Made by a program: the position numbers and the translations under genes
Shown: in pieces, positions 9,055-18,146 of the stretch
Position numbering within the stretch: position 1 is the first letter of the stretch
Layout: every line of letters starts with the position of its first letter
Source: Nonomuraea helvata
GTDB taxonomy: Bacteria; Actinomycetota; Actinomycetes; Streptosporangiales; Streptosporangiaceae
Length of the DNA stretch: 64,000 nt
Reading direction: 5' to 3'
Assembly: GCF_039535785.1 (NCBI RefSeq)
Contig: NZ_BAAAXV010000001.1
Coordinates: forward strand, 1,798,001 to 1,862,000
The notes under the pieces: model-generated
Seen by the model: the letters and a program-made list of their open reading frames with translations, nothing else
What the model was told of the DNA's origin: nothing
Databases searched by the model: none

Positions 9055-9657
9055 ATGTTCACGAGACCAGTGTGCTCCCTACCCACAAGTCTGGCGGCGG
9101 GCGCGCTGATGGCCGCCATGGCTCTCTCAGTCCCGGCGTCCGCGTCGGCTTCCACCTCCCCGGCTGACACCCGCGCGACCGTCGTCACCGCCCTCGACTA
9201 CAACAGCACGGGCTGGAGGTACCGGCAGGTGCCCCCGGGAACCGACGAACCCTTCTTCTACGAAAGGGACTTCGACGACAGCGACTGGACGGCAGGACAG
9301 GAGGGCTTCGGCACAACCTCCGCTCGCGGGTGTTCCTGGAACAACCCCGCCACGGTCAAGACCCCGTGGGAGCTGAACACCGACATTCTGGTACGCCACT
9401 GGATCCACATTCCGCGGGACGCGCAGGAGGTCCGCATCCAGGGAACAGTGGACAACGACGCGCAGGTCTACCTGAACGGCCGGCTCGTGCAAACCGCCGT
9501 GAGCGGCAACTGCCGCGCCGGTGCGATCGACGTCGTCGTCCCGGTGAGGTACCTCGACTGCTGCAACGTGCTCGCCATCCGGGGCCATGACCGTGGCGTG
9601 GCGTCCTACCTGAACGTCAGGGTCACCTACGTCAAGCCGACCGCCGCCAGCGCCTGA
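9055..9657 (+). CDS. Secreted protein with galactose-binding-like fold
   Basis: A 200-residue protein with a signal peptide (about residues 1-33, ending ASASAS). The mature part resembles the jelly-roll domain found beside the catalytic domain of beta-galactosidases and rhamnosidases: FYERDFDDSDWTAGQEGFG at about residues 69-87, an RHWIHIP strand, and VDNDAQVYLNGRLVQ near residues 137-151. Four or more Cys residues suggest disulfides. No catalytic domain is present, so it may be a free-standing carbohydrate-binding protein or the N-terminal part of a lost enzyme; the remnant of a rhamnosidase gene just downstream fits the second idea. A strong hairpin follows the stop. Confidence 0.65.
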   Translation: MFTRPVCSLPTSLAAGALMAAMALSVPASASASTSPADTRATVVTALDYNSTGWRYRQVPPGTDEPFFYERDFDDSDWTAGQEGFGTTSARGCSWNNPATVKTPWELNTDILVRHWIHIPRDAQEVRIQGTVDNDAQVYLNGRLVQTAVSGNCRAGAIDVVVPVRYLDCCNVLAIRGHDRGVASYLNVRVTYVKPTAASA

Positions 9658-9670
9658 AAAGGCTTCCCCA

Positions 9671-9700
9671 CCCGCCAGGCCGCGAGGGTGGCCTGGCGGG
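9671..9700 (+). terminator. Hairpin after the secreted-protein gene
   Basis: CCCGCCAGGCC (9671-9681) and GGCCTGGCGGG (9690-9700) form a perfect 11-bp stem with an 8-base loop, starting 14 bases after the stop codon at 9657. The rhamnosidase-like remnant begins immediately after the hairpin. Confidence 0.75.
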
Positions 9701-9852
9701 ACCGGGCCGGGCGGCGCGTGGTCGAGCTGGCCGAGGGGGACGACCACCGCATCGGCAGCGGCTTCGTCGGCACGCCGCTCGTCTGCGACGCGCTCTGCTC
9801 GGTCGGCGCGTACGACACGGCGTACGCGCTGCTGCTCCTCCGCCTGCCACTC
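9701..9852 (+). pseudogene. Fragment of a GH78 rhamnosidase gene
   Basis: Bases 9701-9840 are nearly the same as 8092-8231 of the intact rhamnosidase gene. Translated, the fragment reads RAGRRVVELAEGDDHRIGSG and then FVGTPLVCDALCSVGAYDTA, matching the C-terminal third of the barrel with few changes. After about 50 residues the similarity stops abruptly (YALLLLRLPL against YALLLQRNCP). There is no start signal and the frame runs into unrelated sequence. It is a leftover of a second rhamnosidase gene or of a local duplication. It has no expected function. Confidence 0.85.
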
Positions 9853-9987
9853 CGCGGACTCGCGAGCTTCTCGGGGACGACTCGGATCGGGCAAAGGCGC
9901 CCAACCCTAGCAAGCCGCCCCGAAGATGATCAAAACTCGTTCTCGTAACGGCCGGGCGGTCGTCTCACGGCCCCTCGACAAGTGCTT

Positions 9988-10608
9988 TCAACGCGGGGGC
10001 TCCGCTTCCGTCTGCGGTGTCGCCGGCGGGGCGAACGCGGCCACGACGCGGGTGAGCACCGCCGACCACTCCTCGTCGTCCACCGCGTGCAGGTTCGGCG
10101 TGATGAGTGCGCTGCCCATGGAGAGCAGCAGGCAGAAGTGGGCCAGCGCGTCCGGGGGCAGCGCGGGGTCCAGCTCGCCGCCCGCCTGGCCCGCGCGCAC
10201 CAGGTCGGCGAGCCAGTCGGCCCGCTCGCCCAGGTAGTCGCGCATCGGGCGGGCGACTTCCTGGTCGCGGCGGGCGGCGACCAGCGCCTCGACGATCAGG
10301 TGGCCGGGAGCCCCCTTACGGCGGGGCAGCCAGCGGCCGACGATGAGGAGCAACTCCGCGACCGACCGGTCGGGGGCGGCGGCGAGCAGCTTGGCCAGCA
10401 TCAGCGGCCCGTGCGCCTTCAGCGCGGACACGAGCAGGTCGGCCTTCGAGCTGAAGTGCGCGTACAGCGCGCCGTTGCTGACGCCGGCCGCCGCGGCGAT
10501 GTCGGCGACGCGCGTGCCGTCATAGCCGCGCTCGGCGAACACCTCGGCGGCCGCCTGCAGCAACCGTTCACGCGTCTCAGCTGCGGTGACGCCCGCTATG
10601 CGGCCCAT
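9988..10608 (-). CDS. TetR-family transcriptional regulator
   Basis: A 206-residue repressor. The N-terminal helix-turn-helix (TRERLLQAAAEVFAERGYDG then VADIAAAAGVSNGALYAHFS) spans about residues 12-53. The ligand-binding C-terminal part (LLIVGRWLPRRKGAPGHLIV) is typical of AcrR-like proteins. No good ribosome binding site precedes the ATG at 10608, and an AT-rich stretch (AATTTAAAGT) lies immediately upstream, so the transcript may be leaderless. It is divergent from the secreted-protein gene at 10802. The target is unknown. Confidence 0.88.
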   Translation of the reverse strand: MGRIAGVTAAETRERLLQAAAEVFAERGYDGTRVADIAAAAGVSNGALYAHFSSKADLLVSALKAHGPLMLAKLLAAAPDRSVAELLLIVGRWLPRRKGAPGHLIVEALVAARRDQEVARPMRDYLGERADWLADLVRAGQAGGELDPALPPDALAHFCLLLSMGSALITPNLHAVDDEEWSAVLTRVVAAFAPPATPQTEAEPPR

Positions 10609-10801
10609 GGAGGGAATTTAAAGTCGGTTCATTTCGCACGTCAAGACCAACGCCGCTCGGCCCGGCCTCTGACTTCTGCTTCGACGCCGGTCTTCTATGG
10701 CTTTTCTAAGGTTCGCCGACGGCTCGGTGAAGGTCGGCCGGGTTGGCTGGCGGCAGCCACCGGCCGGAGAAGCCGGCCGAGCGGTCGGAAGGAGAAGCGA
10801 C

Positions 10802-11365
10802 ATGGACCGACGAAGGGCCGGCCTGGCCGCCGGGATGGTCGTGGTGCTGATGTTCGGCGGGTCGGGGGCGCTGGCCGCCTCGCCCCCGCCGGGCGGCGCC
10901 GACGATCCGTGCGCCAAGGCCGCGACGTGCTCGCCCGCCGACATCGAGAAGCTGAAGGAGGAGGCGGCGAAGGCCGAGAAAGCCGGGACCCCGGCCGCCG
11001 ATCCCGGCGGTGACGGGTTCAAGTGTTCAGCCGACGTGAAGCAGGGCAGGGCCGTTGACTCGGGCAAGCTGGCTCAAGCGCTGGCCGACACGCTGGGCGT
11101 CGGGCTCGACCGGGCGACCGCCGCCGTGGAGGAGCTCGATCTGCTCGCCCAGAAGGGCGGGACAAGTCCCGACTCGCCGGAGTTCGCGGCGTTGGCGGCG
11201 CGGCTGGGCGTGTCCGCGGATCAGCTGAACCAGGCGCTGTACGCGTTCAAGCGGTCATACGCACCGCCGGAGACCGGCACACCGGACCCCGCCGGAAAAC
11301 CGGACCCCAAGAAGACTCCTGGTCCCGAGAAGACTCCTGGTCCGCAGGAGACGCCGGGCTCCTGA
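10802..11365 (+). CDS. Small secreted protein with Pro-rich tail
   Basis: A 187-residue exported protein. The start at ATG 10802 is chosen because GGAAGGAG lies just upstream and the signal peptide ([20 protein letters not shown], ending ALAAS) begins there. The central part (about residues 80-145) forms helices containing [20 protein letters not shown] and [13 protein letters not shown], similar to repeated segments of actinobacterial exported proteins of unknown function. The last 40 residues are repeats of the type PGPEKTPGP, likely a cell-wall-spanning stalk. It sits just before a two-component system and may be one of its targets. I do not recognise a catalytic domain. Confidence 0.7.
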   Translation: MDRRRAGLAAGMVVVLMFGGSGALAASPPPGGADDPCAKAATCSPADIEKLKEEAAKAEKAGTPAADPGGDGFKCSADVKQGRAVDSGKLAQALADTLGVGLDRATAAVEELDLLAQKGGTSPDSPEFAALAARLGVSADQLNQALYAFKRSYAPPETGTPDPAGKPDPKKTPGPEKTPGPQETPGS

Positions 11366-11501
11366 GCCTCAGGGCGGCGACCGGCCGGGCGGGCGCTCAG
11401 CCATCGGGGATTCACCCCCGGAGGCGGGGCGACGGCCATCCCGCCCGGCTGGGGCTTGCGGAGGGCTGGGCGGCGGCGGGCTTGGCGAGGAGAGTGTCAT
11501 C

Positions 11502-12173
11502 ATGCATGTCCTTGTGGCCGATGACGACGAGGCGGTGCGCCGCTCGCTGGCGCGTGCGCTCGCCCGCGAGGGGTACCACGTGAGCACGGCCGCCGACGGC
11601 CTGCGGGCGCTGGAGGCCGCGGGCGGCGGGCGGCAGGACGCGGTGGTGCTGGACATCATGATGCCCGGGCTGGACGGGCTGGAGGTGTGCCGCCGGCTCC
11701 GCTCCGGCGGAGACCGTACGCCGATCCTGATGCTCACGGCCCGCGACCTGGTCGCCGACCGGGTGGCCGGGCTGGATGCCGGGGCCGACGACTACCTGGT
11801 CAAGCCGTTCGCGCTGGAGGAGCTCCGGGCCCGGCTGCGCGCCCTGCTACGGCGCAGCGGCGCGGCTGAGGAGGTGCTGCGCTTCGCCGACCTGGAGCTG
11901 GACACCGCGGCCTGCCGGGCCTCCCGCGGCGCGCGGGTGCTCGACCTGACCAGGACCGAGTACACGCTGCTGAAGGTGTTCCTGCGCAACCCGAACCGGG
12001 TGCTGAGCCGCGGCGTGATCTTCGACGCCGTCTGGGGGTACGACTTCGGCCCGTCCTCCAACGCGTTGTGGGTCTACATCAGCTACCTGCGGGCCAAGCT
12101 GGAGGCCGGAGGCGAGCCGAGGTTGATCCAGACGGTGCGTGGGCTGGGGTACGTGCTGCGGGAGGAGCCGTGA
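11502..12173 (+). CDS. OmpR/PhoB-family response regulator
   Basis: A 223-residue regulator. The receiver domain carries the acidic pocket (ADDDE, residues 6-10), the phospho-acceptor Asp51 in VVLDIMMPG, and the conserved Lys in YLVKPF (about residue 101). The winged-helix DNA-binding domain follows from about residue 125 ([20 protein letters not shown] and then [12 protein letters not shown]). It closely resembles MprA-type regulators. Its stop overlaps the GTG of the histidine kinase gene (GTGA), so the pair is co-translated. Confidence 0.95.
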   Translation: MHVLVADDDEAVRRSLARALAREGYHVSTAADGLRALEAAGGGRQDAVVLDIMMPGLDGLEVCRRLRSGGDRTPILMLTARDLVADRVAGLDAGADDYLVKPFALEELRARLRALLRRSGAAEEVLRFADLELDTAACRASRGARVLDLTRTEYTLLKVFLRNPNRVLSRGVIFDAVWGYDFGPSSNALWVYISYLRAKLEAGGEPRLIQTVRGLGYVLREEP

Positions 12174-13498
12174 AGCTGCGGACCAGGGTCGCGCTGGCGG
12201 GGGCGGCCGTAGTGGCGGCGGCGCTGCTGGCGGCCTCGTTCGTGCTGTATCCGTCGATGGCGTCCGGGCTGGCCGGGCAGCACGACGGGGAGCTGGTCCT
12301 GGCCGCCGGCCAGGCGCCCCGCCTGCTGAAAACGTTCAAGGTCACCGACGCGCGCCTGCCCGTGAGTCCGGTCACCGTGGGCAACACGCTGCTGCAGCTC
12401 TTCCCGCATCCCGTGGAGCCGGGCCCGACGGCCGGTTTCGTCCCGCTCACCGTCCAGGATGTCGCGGTCGCGGCAGGCAGGAGCAGCCCGTACTTCCAGG
12501 ACGTGACCTACGACGGGCTGCCCTACCGCGTCTTCACGGCTCCGCTGACCGAGATCGACCAAGGGCTGGTACGCGCCGCGTTCCCGCTGGACCGGGACGA
12601 CGCGACGCTGGGCAGGCTGAAACTCCTGCTGGCGGCGCTGACGCTGGGCGGCGCGCTGATCGCCGGGATGGGCGCGCGGCTGCTCGCCGGGCGGGTGCTG
12701 CGTCCCATCGGCCGCCTGACCCAGGTGGTCGAGCACGTCACCGCCACCCGTACGCTCACCGCCGGCGGCCTGGACGGCAGCGGGCGCGACGAGGTGGCCC
12801 GGCTGGCCCGGTCCTTCACCACGATGACGGGGGCGCTGCACGAGTCCCTGCTGGCCCAGCGGCGCCTGGTGGCCGACGCGTCGCACGAGCTGCGTACCCC
12901 GCTGACCAGCCTCATCACCAATCTGGAGCTCCTGGAGGAAGGACGCGGCACCGCCGACCCCCAGGCCCCCGCCCTGGTGCACGAGGCCCGCGCGCAGGCC
13001 GGGGAGCTGCGGGTACTGGTCAACGACCTGGTGGAGCTCGCCCGGTACGGCGACACCCAGATCCACCTCGAGGACGTCCGCCTCGACCTGGTGGCAGAGC
13101 GGGTGCTCGCCAGGGCGGGGACGCGCGCGCCCCATGTGCGGCTACGGGCCGAGCTCGCCGAGTGCCTGGTGTGCGCGGACCCGGACGCCGTCGAACGCGC
13201 CGTCGCCAACCTCGTCGACAACGCCGTCAAATGGAGCCCGCCGGACGGCGAGGTGCTGGTGCGGGTGAGCCCCTCGGGCACGCTGTCGGTCGCCGACCAG
13301 GGGCCCGGCATCGCGCCCCAGGACCTGCCGTTCGTCTTCGACCGGTTCTACCGCGCCGAGGCGGCCCGCTCGCTGCCCGGTTCGGGGCTCGGCCTGGCCA
13401 TCGTGCGGCAGATCGCCGAGGCACACGGGGGCACGGTGCGGGCGGAACCGCTTCCGCAAGGGGTCCGGCTCGTCCTGTCGCTTCCCCTGGCGACCTGA
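12170..13498 (+). CDS. Sensor histidine kinase (MprB-like)
   Basis: A 442-residue membrane kinase. One membrane segment is at about residues 6-28, an external sensor region at about 30-148, and a second membrane segment at about 150-170. HAMP follows, then HisKA with the phosphorylated His239 in [10 protein letters not shown], then the ATPase domain with N box [13 protein letters not shown]1 ADQGPGI and G2 GSGLGLAIV. The start is the GTG that overlaps the response-regulator stop. The external stimulus is unknown. Confidence 0.94.
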   Translation: MKLRTRVALAGAAVVAAALLAASFVLYPSMASGLAGQHDGELVLAAGQAPRLLKTFKVTDARLPVSPVTVGNTLLQLFPHPVEPGPTAGFVPLTVQDVAVAAGRSSPYFQDVTYDGLPYRVFTAPLTEIDQGLVRAAFPLDRDDATLGRLKLLLAALTLGGALIAGMGARLLAGRVLRPIGRLTQVVEHVTATRTLTAGGLDGSGRDEVARLARSFTTMTGALHESLLAQRRLVADASHELRTPLTSLITNLELLEEGRGTADPQAPALVHEARAQAGELRVLVNDLVELARYGDTQIHLEDVRLDLVAERVLARAGTRAPHVRLRAELAECLVCADPDAVERAVANLVDNAVKWSPPDGEVLVRVSPSGTLSVADQGPGIAPQDLPFVFDRFYRAEAARSLPGSGLGLAIVRQIAEAHGGTVRAEPLPQGVRLVLSLPLAT

Positions 13499-13563
13499 GA
13501 CGGTCCATCCAGACGCGCGTGCCCGGCCGCCTTCTGTCGGTGGTGGTGCGTAGCGTGCTGTCC

Positions 13564-14481
13564 ATGGCGACACTCCTGGACAACCTGGTGGACCTCTCTG
13601 ACTTCGCCTGGCAGCGCCTGCGCAACCGGCTCGAGGGTCTGACCGACGAGGAATACCTCTGGGAGCCGGTGCCAGAGTGCTGGACGATCCGTCCCTGCGC
13701 GGACGGATCGTACGAGGCCGACGGGGCGCGGCTGCCGCCCGATCCGCCGCCGTTCACCACGGTGGCCTGGCGCGTCACGCATCTGATCGACGTGCTCCAG
13801 GCCGAGCGGACAGCGACCTGGTTCGGGCACCGGCCGTCACCGCAGGACGGGCCGCCTGGGGTGCCGGGCGCCGCCGCCGACGCGCTGCGGGCGCTGGAGC
13901 ACGCCTATGCGGTGTGGCGGGGGCGGCTGGCCGGCCTGAGCGGCGACGATCTCGCCCGGCCCATGGGTCCGATCGCGGGGCCGTACGCCGAGGCGGACGG
14001 CACCGCCTTCGCCCTGCACATCCTCGACGAGCTCATCCACCACGGAGCCGAGATCGGCGTCGTGCGCGACCTTTACCGTCAGCTCGGCCCGCAGGACCCG
14101 TTCGTGTTCACCTGTCTGCGCGGCGAGCGCGCGGAGATCGACGCCATGCTCCAGAAGGACCCGGCGCTGCTCGAGCGCATGCGTGCCGAGCGTCCCGCCC
14201 TGCTCGTGGAGGCGGCCGCGCTGCAGCGCTGGCCCGCGGTGGAGCTGCTCGTGGAGCTGGGCTTCGACGTCGACGCCCGTTCGGCGTCCGGCAGCGTCCC
14301 GGCCCACTATGCCGCCGCCACCGGCCACGTCGAGACCCTGCGGCTGCTGGTCGGGCGGGGCGCCGATCTGACCGTCATCGATTCGATGTACCAGGTCACC
14401 CCGCTCGGCTGGGCTCAGTGGTTCGGCCAGGAAGAAGCCGCCGACTACCTGCTGCGGCACCAGGCCGCCGGCACGGCCTGA
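13564..14481 (+). CDS. DinB-like domain fused to ankyrin repeats
   Basis: A 305-residue cytoplasmic protein. Residues 1-165 resemble the DinB/DUF664 four-helix family used in mycothiol-dependent and related reactions: LWEPVPECWTIRPC, then AWRVTHLIDVL with a candidate metal-binding His, and HILDELIHHGAEIGVVRDLY with further His residues. From about residue 175 ankyrin repeats follow (ELLVELGFDVDARSASGSVP, AHYAAATGHVETLRLLVGRG). The fusion suggests a small-molecule enzyme held on a protein partner. It lies 65 bases after the kinase gene on the same strand. Confidence 0.8.
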   Translation: MATLLDNLVDLSDFAWQRLRNRLEGLTDEEYLWEPVPECWTIRPCADGSYEADGARLPPDPPPFTTVAWRVTHLIDVLQAERTATWFGHRPSPQDGPPGVPGAAADALRALEHAYAVWRGRLAGLSGDDLARPMGPIAGPYAEADGTAFALHILDELIHHGAEIGVVRDLYRQLGPQDPFVFTCLRGERAEIDAMLQKDPALLERMRAERPALLVEAAALQRWPAVELLVELGFDVDARSASGSVPAHYAAATGHVETLRLLVGRGADLTVIDSMYQVTPLGWAQWFGQEEAADYLLRHQAAGTA

Positions 14482-14632
14482 CACCGCAACCCACTCCCGC
14501 TGCCACGGCGGGGTCGATCAGTCGGAGGAACGGGGGCGGCCGGGCGGGACGAGGTCGCTGAGGGGGACGGCCAGCCAGAGCTGGAGCCGGTGGCCGGGGT
14601 CGGTCAGGGGGCGGCCGCGCGCCCGTGCCGGT

Positions 14633-14665
14633 TGAGTAGTCCCTTACTCAGGTGCGAATCGCACC
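14633..14665. promoter_or_regulatory. Two adjacent inverted repeats before the metalloprotease gene
   Basis: TGAGTA-GTCCCT-TACTCA (14633-14650) is followed at once by GGTGCGA-A-TCGCACC (14651-14665). Both have perfect arms (6 and 7 bases). They lie 50-82 bases before the GTG at 14715 and are good operator candidates for the secreted protease gene. Confidence 0.5.
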
Positions 14666-14714
14666 ATCCCGGCGACTCTGAGGCAATCGAGTCATGTGAC
14701 GGGGAGGTGCAAGT

Positions 14715-17627
14715 GTGAGAGCTTTACGCAGAATGCGGCTCTGCGCGGAGTCGCTGGCGGTGACGCTCCTGGTGCTGGCCGGGGTGGCGCTCGTCGGCGT
14801 CACTCCGGCCCAGGCGGCTACCCACAAGGTCACCGTGAGCCTCTACAGGGTGGTCGAGCTGTCCTGCAACGAGGGCGACGGCGAGGCCTGCGGGAACGAT
14901 TACTATCCGAAGTTCAACATCGACAACCAGGGCCTTTTCGACGGCAGAGACGATTTCTGCTGCGCCCATGGCAAGGATTTCACCACCAACTGGACGCACT
15001 CGGCCACCGTGGACGAGTCGCACAACCGGATCGCCATCCACCTGGAGCTGTGGGATCAGGACGACCTGACCCAGGACGACGTCATCCACTGGGTCAAGGG
15101 CAGGGACTACCTCGATCTCGAATTCGACCTGTTCACGTGCGTGTTCACGGGCAGCGGCCTGACCACGCAGCAGGGCGCGAACCTGCCGACGCTGGCCGGA
15201 GAGAGCGAGGGCACCGGCGACGACTCGGCCCGGGCCTACTTCACGATCAGCACCCCGCACTGCAAGGACGTGCTGAACGAGACCGACACCGACGGCGACG
15301 GCATCATGAACGGCTGGGAGACGCCCACGGGAGGTCTGGACGTCAACGGCGACACCCTGATCGACCTGCCTCTGGGCAAGGCGCCGTACAACGCGCTGCC
15401 GTACCGCAAGGACCTGTTCGTCGAGGCGGACTACATGCAGGGATTCGAGCCGCAGGACGGGGCGCTGGACGACGTCGTCAAGGCGTTCGCCGCCGCGCCG
15501 GTCGATCCTGATCCCGATTCGCCGGGCGGCTTCCGCGGGGTCACCCTCCACGCGATGAAGGGCGAAGAGGTGCCGCTGGTGCACGACATCCTGTTCAAGA
15601 CCGACGGCGGTAACACGCAGGACGACTTCAACGACCTCAAGGGCCGCCACCAGGTGCCCGGTGAGTGCCCGGGCTTCTTCGGCACCGTCGACGACCGCAG
15701 GAGCGCGAACTGCGCGAACATCCTGAACGCCAAGCGGCAGGTGTTCCGCTACATGATCTTCGGTGACACCTTCAAAGAGGACACCCATTCGTCCGGCAGC
15801 TCCGAGTTCGACCCTGCGGGCCCCTCGGGCGGCAACGACTTCATCGTCACGATGGGCGCGCTCAGCCCCACGACCATCAACAGAGCAGGCGGCCGTCGGA
15901 ACGCCGAGGCCGCGACCTTCATGCACGAGCTCGGCCACACGCTGAGCCTGGGCCACGGCGGCGGCGACACCGTCAACTGCAAGCCGAACTACCTCAGCGT
16001 GATGAACTACACCCTGCAGTTCGCGGACATGGACTCCTCGCGTCCGCTGGACTACTCCAGCGCGGTCAGGGGCACCGCTCTCACCACCATGCCGCTCAAA
16101 GAGGCCGGCCTCGACGAGAACAAGGGCGTGTACGGGACACCCGCCAACCCCAGCCGCAACATCGTGTACGGCCTCAAAGGCAAGGCCAAGGTCTGGCCCG
16201 CCAACGACGGCCGCGTCGACTGGAACGGCGAGCGCGGTGACAAGGAAACGAATGTCGCGGCCGACATCAACGTCATCGACTCGATCAAGCGATGCGACAC
16301 CGCCAGCGCCGGGGAGACCCTGAACGGGTTCGACGACTGGGCCAACCTCCAGTACAACCCGCGGCTCGACGTCGGCTTCTTCGCCGACGGCGTGCGGCGC
16401 AGCGTGCCGGACGAGCTCACCGAGCAGACGATCCTGGCCATGACCCAGCGGGCCGACCTACAGGTCACGAAGTCGGCCGACCAGGCCGAGGCCGCCGGCG
16501 GCGACACCGTGAGCTACACCGTGGCCGTGACCGACCTCGGCCCCGGCACCGCGACCGCCGTCTCGGTCACCGACACGCTGCCCGACGGCACCACGCGGCA
16601 GCGCTCGCTGCCCGACCTGACCAACGGCGCCGTCCACACCGTCGCGCCGAAGTTCACCTACCAGGTGCCGTGCGACACGGCCGACGGCACGGTGCTCACC
16701 AACCGCGTCACCGTCGCCGGCAAGGACACCGACGGCGTGCCCGACCCGTACACCAGGGACAACGCCGCGCAGGCCACGACCACGGTCCGCGCGCCGGTGC
16801 TGACGGCGGGCATGACGGCGACGGCCGCGGTGAACGCCGGCGAGGCGATCGCCTACACCGTCACGTACGCGAACACCGGCGGGGGCGCCGCCTCGGACGT
16901 CACCGTCACCGGCACGCTGCCGGCCGGCGTCTACTACAGCCAGGCGCTCGACCAGGGCGCCGGGCCGAAGCCGGACTCGGTGACGCTCAACGCCGACGGC
17001 ACCAGGACGCTGGTCTGGAAGGTGGGCGCCCTGCCCGCCGCCTCCGGCGACAAGAAGATCGTCTTCACGGCGCGGCCGACGCTGCTGGCCACCGCGGGCA
17101 CCGCGTACACCGGCAAGGTGTCCGTGGCGTACCGGAACGCCGGCGGGGCCTGCGGGTTCGCACCGGTCACCGCCTCGGCGGCGACCTCGGTGACCGAGGT
17201 CGCGCCCAGCAGGACGCCGCTGCTCTCGACGGTGTGGGCGCTCCGGAACGACCTGCGCACCGCAGAGGTGCTGGCCCGCGTCCAGGCCACCGACACCCGC
17301 TTCGACGGCGCCGACGGCTCCACGCCGGACGGCGCGCTGTCCCAGCAGGAGGCGTCGGCGGTGCTGACGCTGCCGGTGACACAGCCGCGCACGCTCCAGG
17401 CGGAGCTGCTGGCCACGGCGTTCAACCTGGCCACGCGCCGGATCAACGCGGGCACCGCGGTGGACACGATCACCATCCGCCGGCTGGGCCTGAGCACGAC
17501 CGGCGACGCCGTGCGGTACGCCCAGGCCACCCTGGCCCAGCCGCCGGGGCTGGGCAACCTCGTCCGCTACACCGACACCACGCTGGCCCTCACCGAGATC
17601 AACTCGGGCGTGGCCGAGCGCTACTAG
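14715..17627 (+). CDS. Secreted metzincin-like metalloprotease with DUF11 repeats
   Basis: A 970-residue exported protein. The signal peptide covers about residues 1-36 (ending AQAA). A Cys-containing N-terminal domain follows, then an acidic calcium-binding-like stretch (ETDTDGDGIMNGWE, about residues 193-206). The zinc motif HELGHTLSLGH is at residues 404-414, with SVMNYTLQF as a likely Met-turn about 17 residues later. This resembles metzincins, with Ser in place of the usual Gly. Two DUF11-type beta-sandwich repeats (about residues 580-820; ADLQVTKSADQ, TDLGPGTATAVSVTDTLP) may tether it to the cell surface. The GTG start follows GGGAGG. Protein degradation outside the cell is likely; substrates are unknown. 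Confidence 0.85.
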   Translation: MRALRRMRLCAESLAVTLLVLAGVALVGVTPAQAATHKVTVSLYRVVELSCNEGDGEACGNDYYPKFNIDNQGLFDGRDDFCCAHGKDFTTNWTHSATVDESHNRIAIHLELWDQDDLTQDDVIHWVKGRDYLDLEFDLFTCVFTGSGLTTQQGANLPTLAGESEGTGDDSARAYFTISTPHCKDVLNETDTDGDGIMNGWETPTGGLDVNGDTLIDLPLGKAPYNALPYRKDLFVEADYMQGFEPQDGALDDVVKAFAAAPVDPDPDSPGGFRGVTLHAMKGEEVPLVHDILFKTDGGNTQDDFNDLKGRHQVPGECPGFFGTVDDRRSANCANILNAKRQVFRYMIFGDTFKEDTHSSGSSEFDPAGPSGGNDFIVTMGALSPTTINRAGGRRNAEAATFMHELGHTLSLGHGGGDTVNCKPNYLSVMNYTLQFADMDSSRPLDYSSAVRGTALTTMPLKEAGLDENKGVYGTPANPSRNIVYGLKGKAKVWPANDGRVDWNGERGDKETNVAADINVIDSIKRCDTASAGETLNGFDDWANLQYNPRLDVGFFADGVRRSVPDELTEQTILAMTQRADLQVTKSADQAEAAGGDTVSYTVAVTDLGPGTATAVSVTDTLPDGTTRQRSLPDLTNGAVHTVAPKFTYQVPCDTADGTVLTNRVTVAGKDTDGVPDPYTRDNAAQATTTVRAPVLTAGMTATAAVNAGEAIAYTVTYANTGGGAASDVTVTGTLPAGVYYSQALDQGAGPKPDSVTLNADGTRTLVWKVGALPAASGDKKIVFTARPTLLATAGTAYTGKVSVAYRNAGGACGFAPVTASAATSVTEVAPSRTPLLSTVWALRNDLRTAEVLARVQATDTRFDGADGSTPDGALSQQEASAVLTLPVTQPRTLQAELLATAFNLATRRINAGTAVDTITIRRLGLSTTGDAVRYAQATLAQPPGLGNLVRYTDTTLALTEINSGVAERY

Positions 17628-17699
17628 TCCAAGTCCGACTCGGACAGCCCCGCTCGCGCCATGGCCGCCATGGGACAGCTGACTCTGCCCCGACCATCC

Positions 17700-18146
17700 T
17701 CAAGTGGGCCGACATCGGGCCAGAAGGGGTGGTCGGGGAGTGGTTACGGGGATGGTTGGGGGCAGGACGAGGAGGCGAAGCAGGCGGCCGACCTCGGCTT
17801 CCGGGTCGGTGGTGAGTCCCGTGTGGGTCGGACTTGCCTGGATGACGGTGCTTCGCGGTGCGGCGAGCCAGCGGAAGCGCTGACCGAGATCCAGGGTGAT
17901 GGCCGGGCCTGCGGTGGCGTCGCCCACACAGATGGCGGCGACCGTCTGCAGGGCGTCTTCGATGGCCGTGATGTCCGCCGTGGGGTCGAGCATGCGCAGG
18001 CGATCGGCGTCCAGGTGGACCCGCGCGCCGAGGTATCGCCGCGCCCGGCAGTAGAGCATGACGCCCGCGTTGAGCGTTTCGCCGCGATCGATCCGTGGGA
18101 CGACGCGCAGCAGCGCGTAGTCGAACGCCTCGGTCTGCTGGATCAT
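17700..18146 (-). CDS. DUF3037-family protein
   Basis: A 148-residue protein beginning MIQQTEAFDYALLRVVPRID, which matches the start of DUF3037 proteins. The GVMLYCRARRYLGARVHLD segment (about residues 28-46) is also typical. The ATG overlaps the stop of the HipA-like gene by one base (TGATG). HipA-like kinases with an adjacent DUF3037 gene are a recurrent pair in bacteria, and the small partner may be a regulator or substrate of the kinase; no biochemical role is established to my knowledge. The C-terminal tail is Pro/Arg-rich and poorly conserved in style. Confidence 0.8.
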   Translation of the reverse strand: MIQQTEAFDYALLRVVPRIDRGETLNAGVMLYCRARRYLGARVHLDADRLRMLDPTADITAIEDALQTVAAICVGDATAGPAITLDLGQRFRWLAAPRSTVIQASPTHTGLTTDPEAEVGRLLRLLVLPPTIPVTTPRPPLLARCRPT

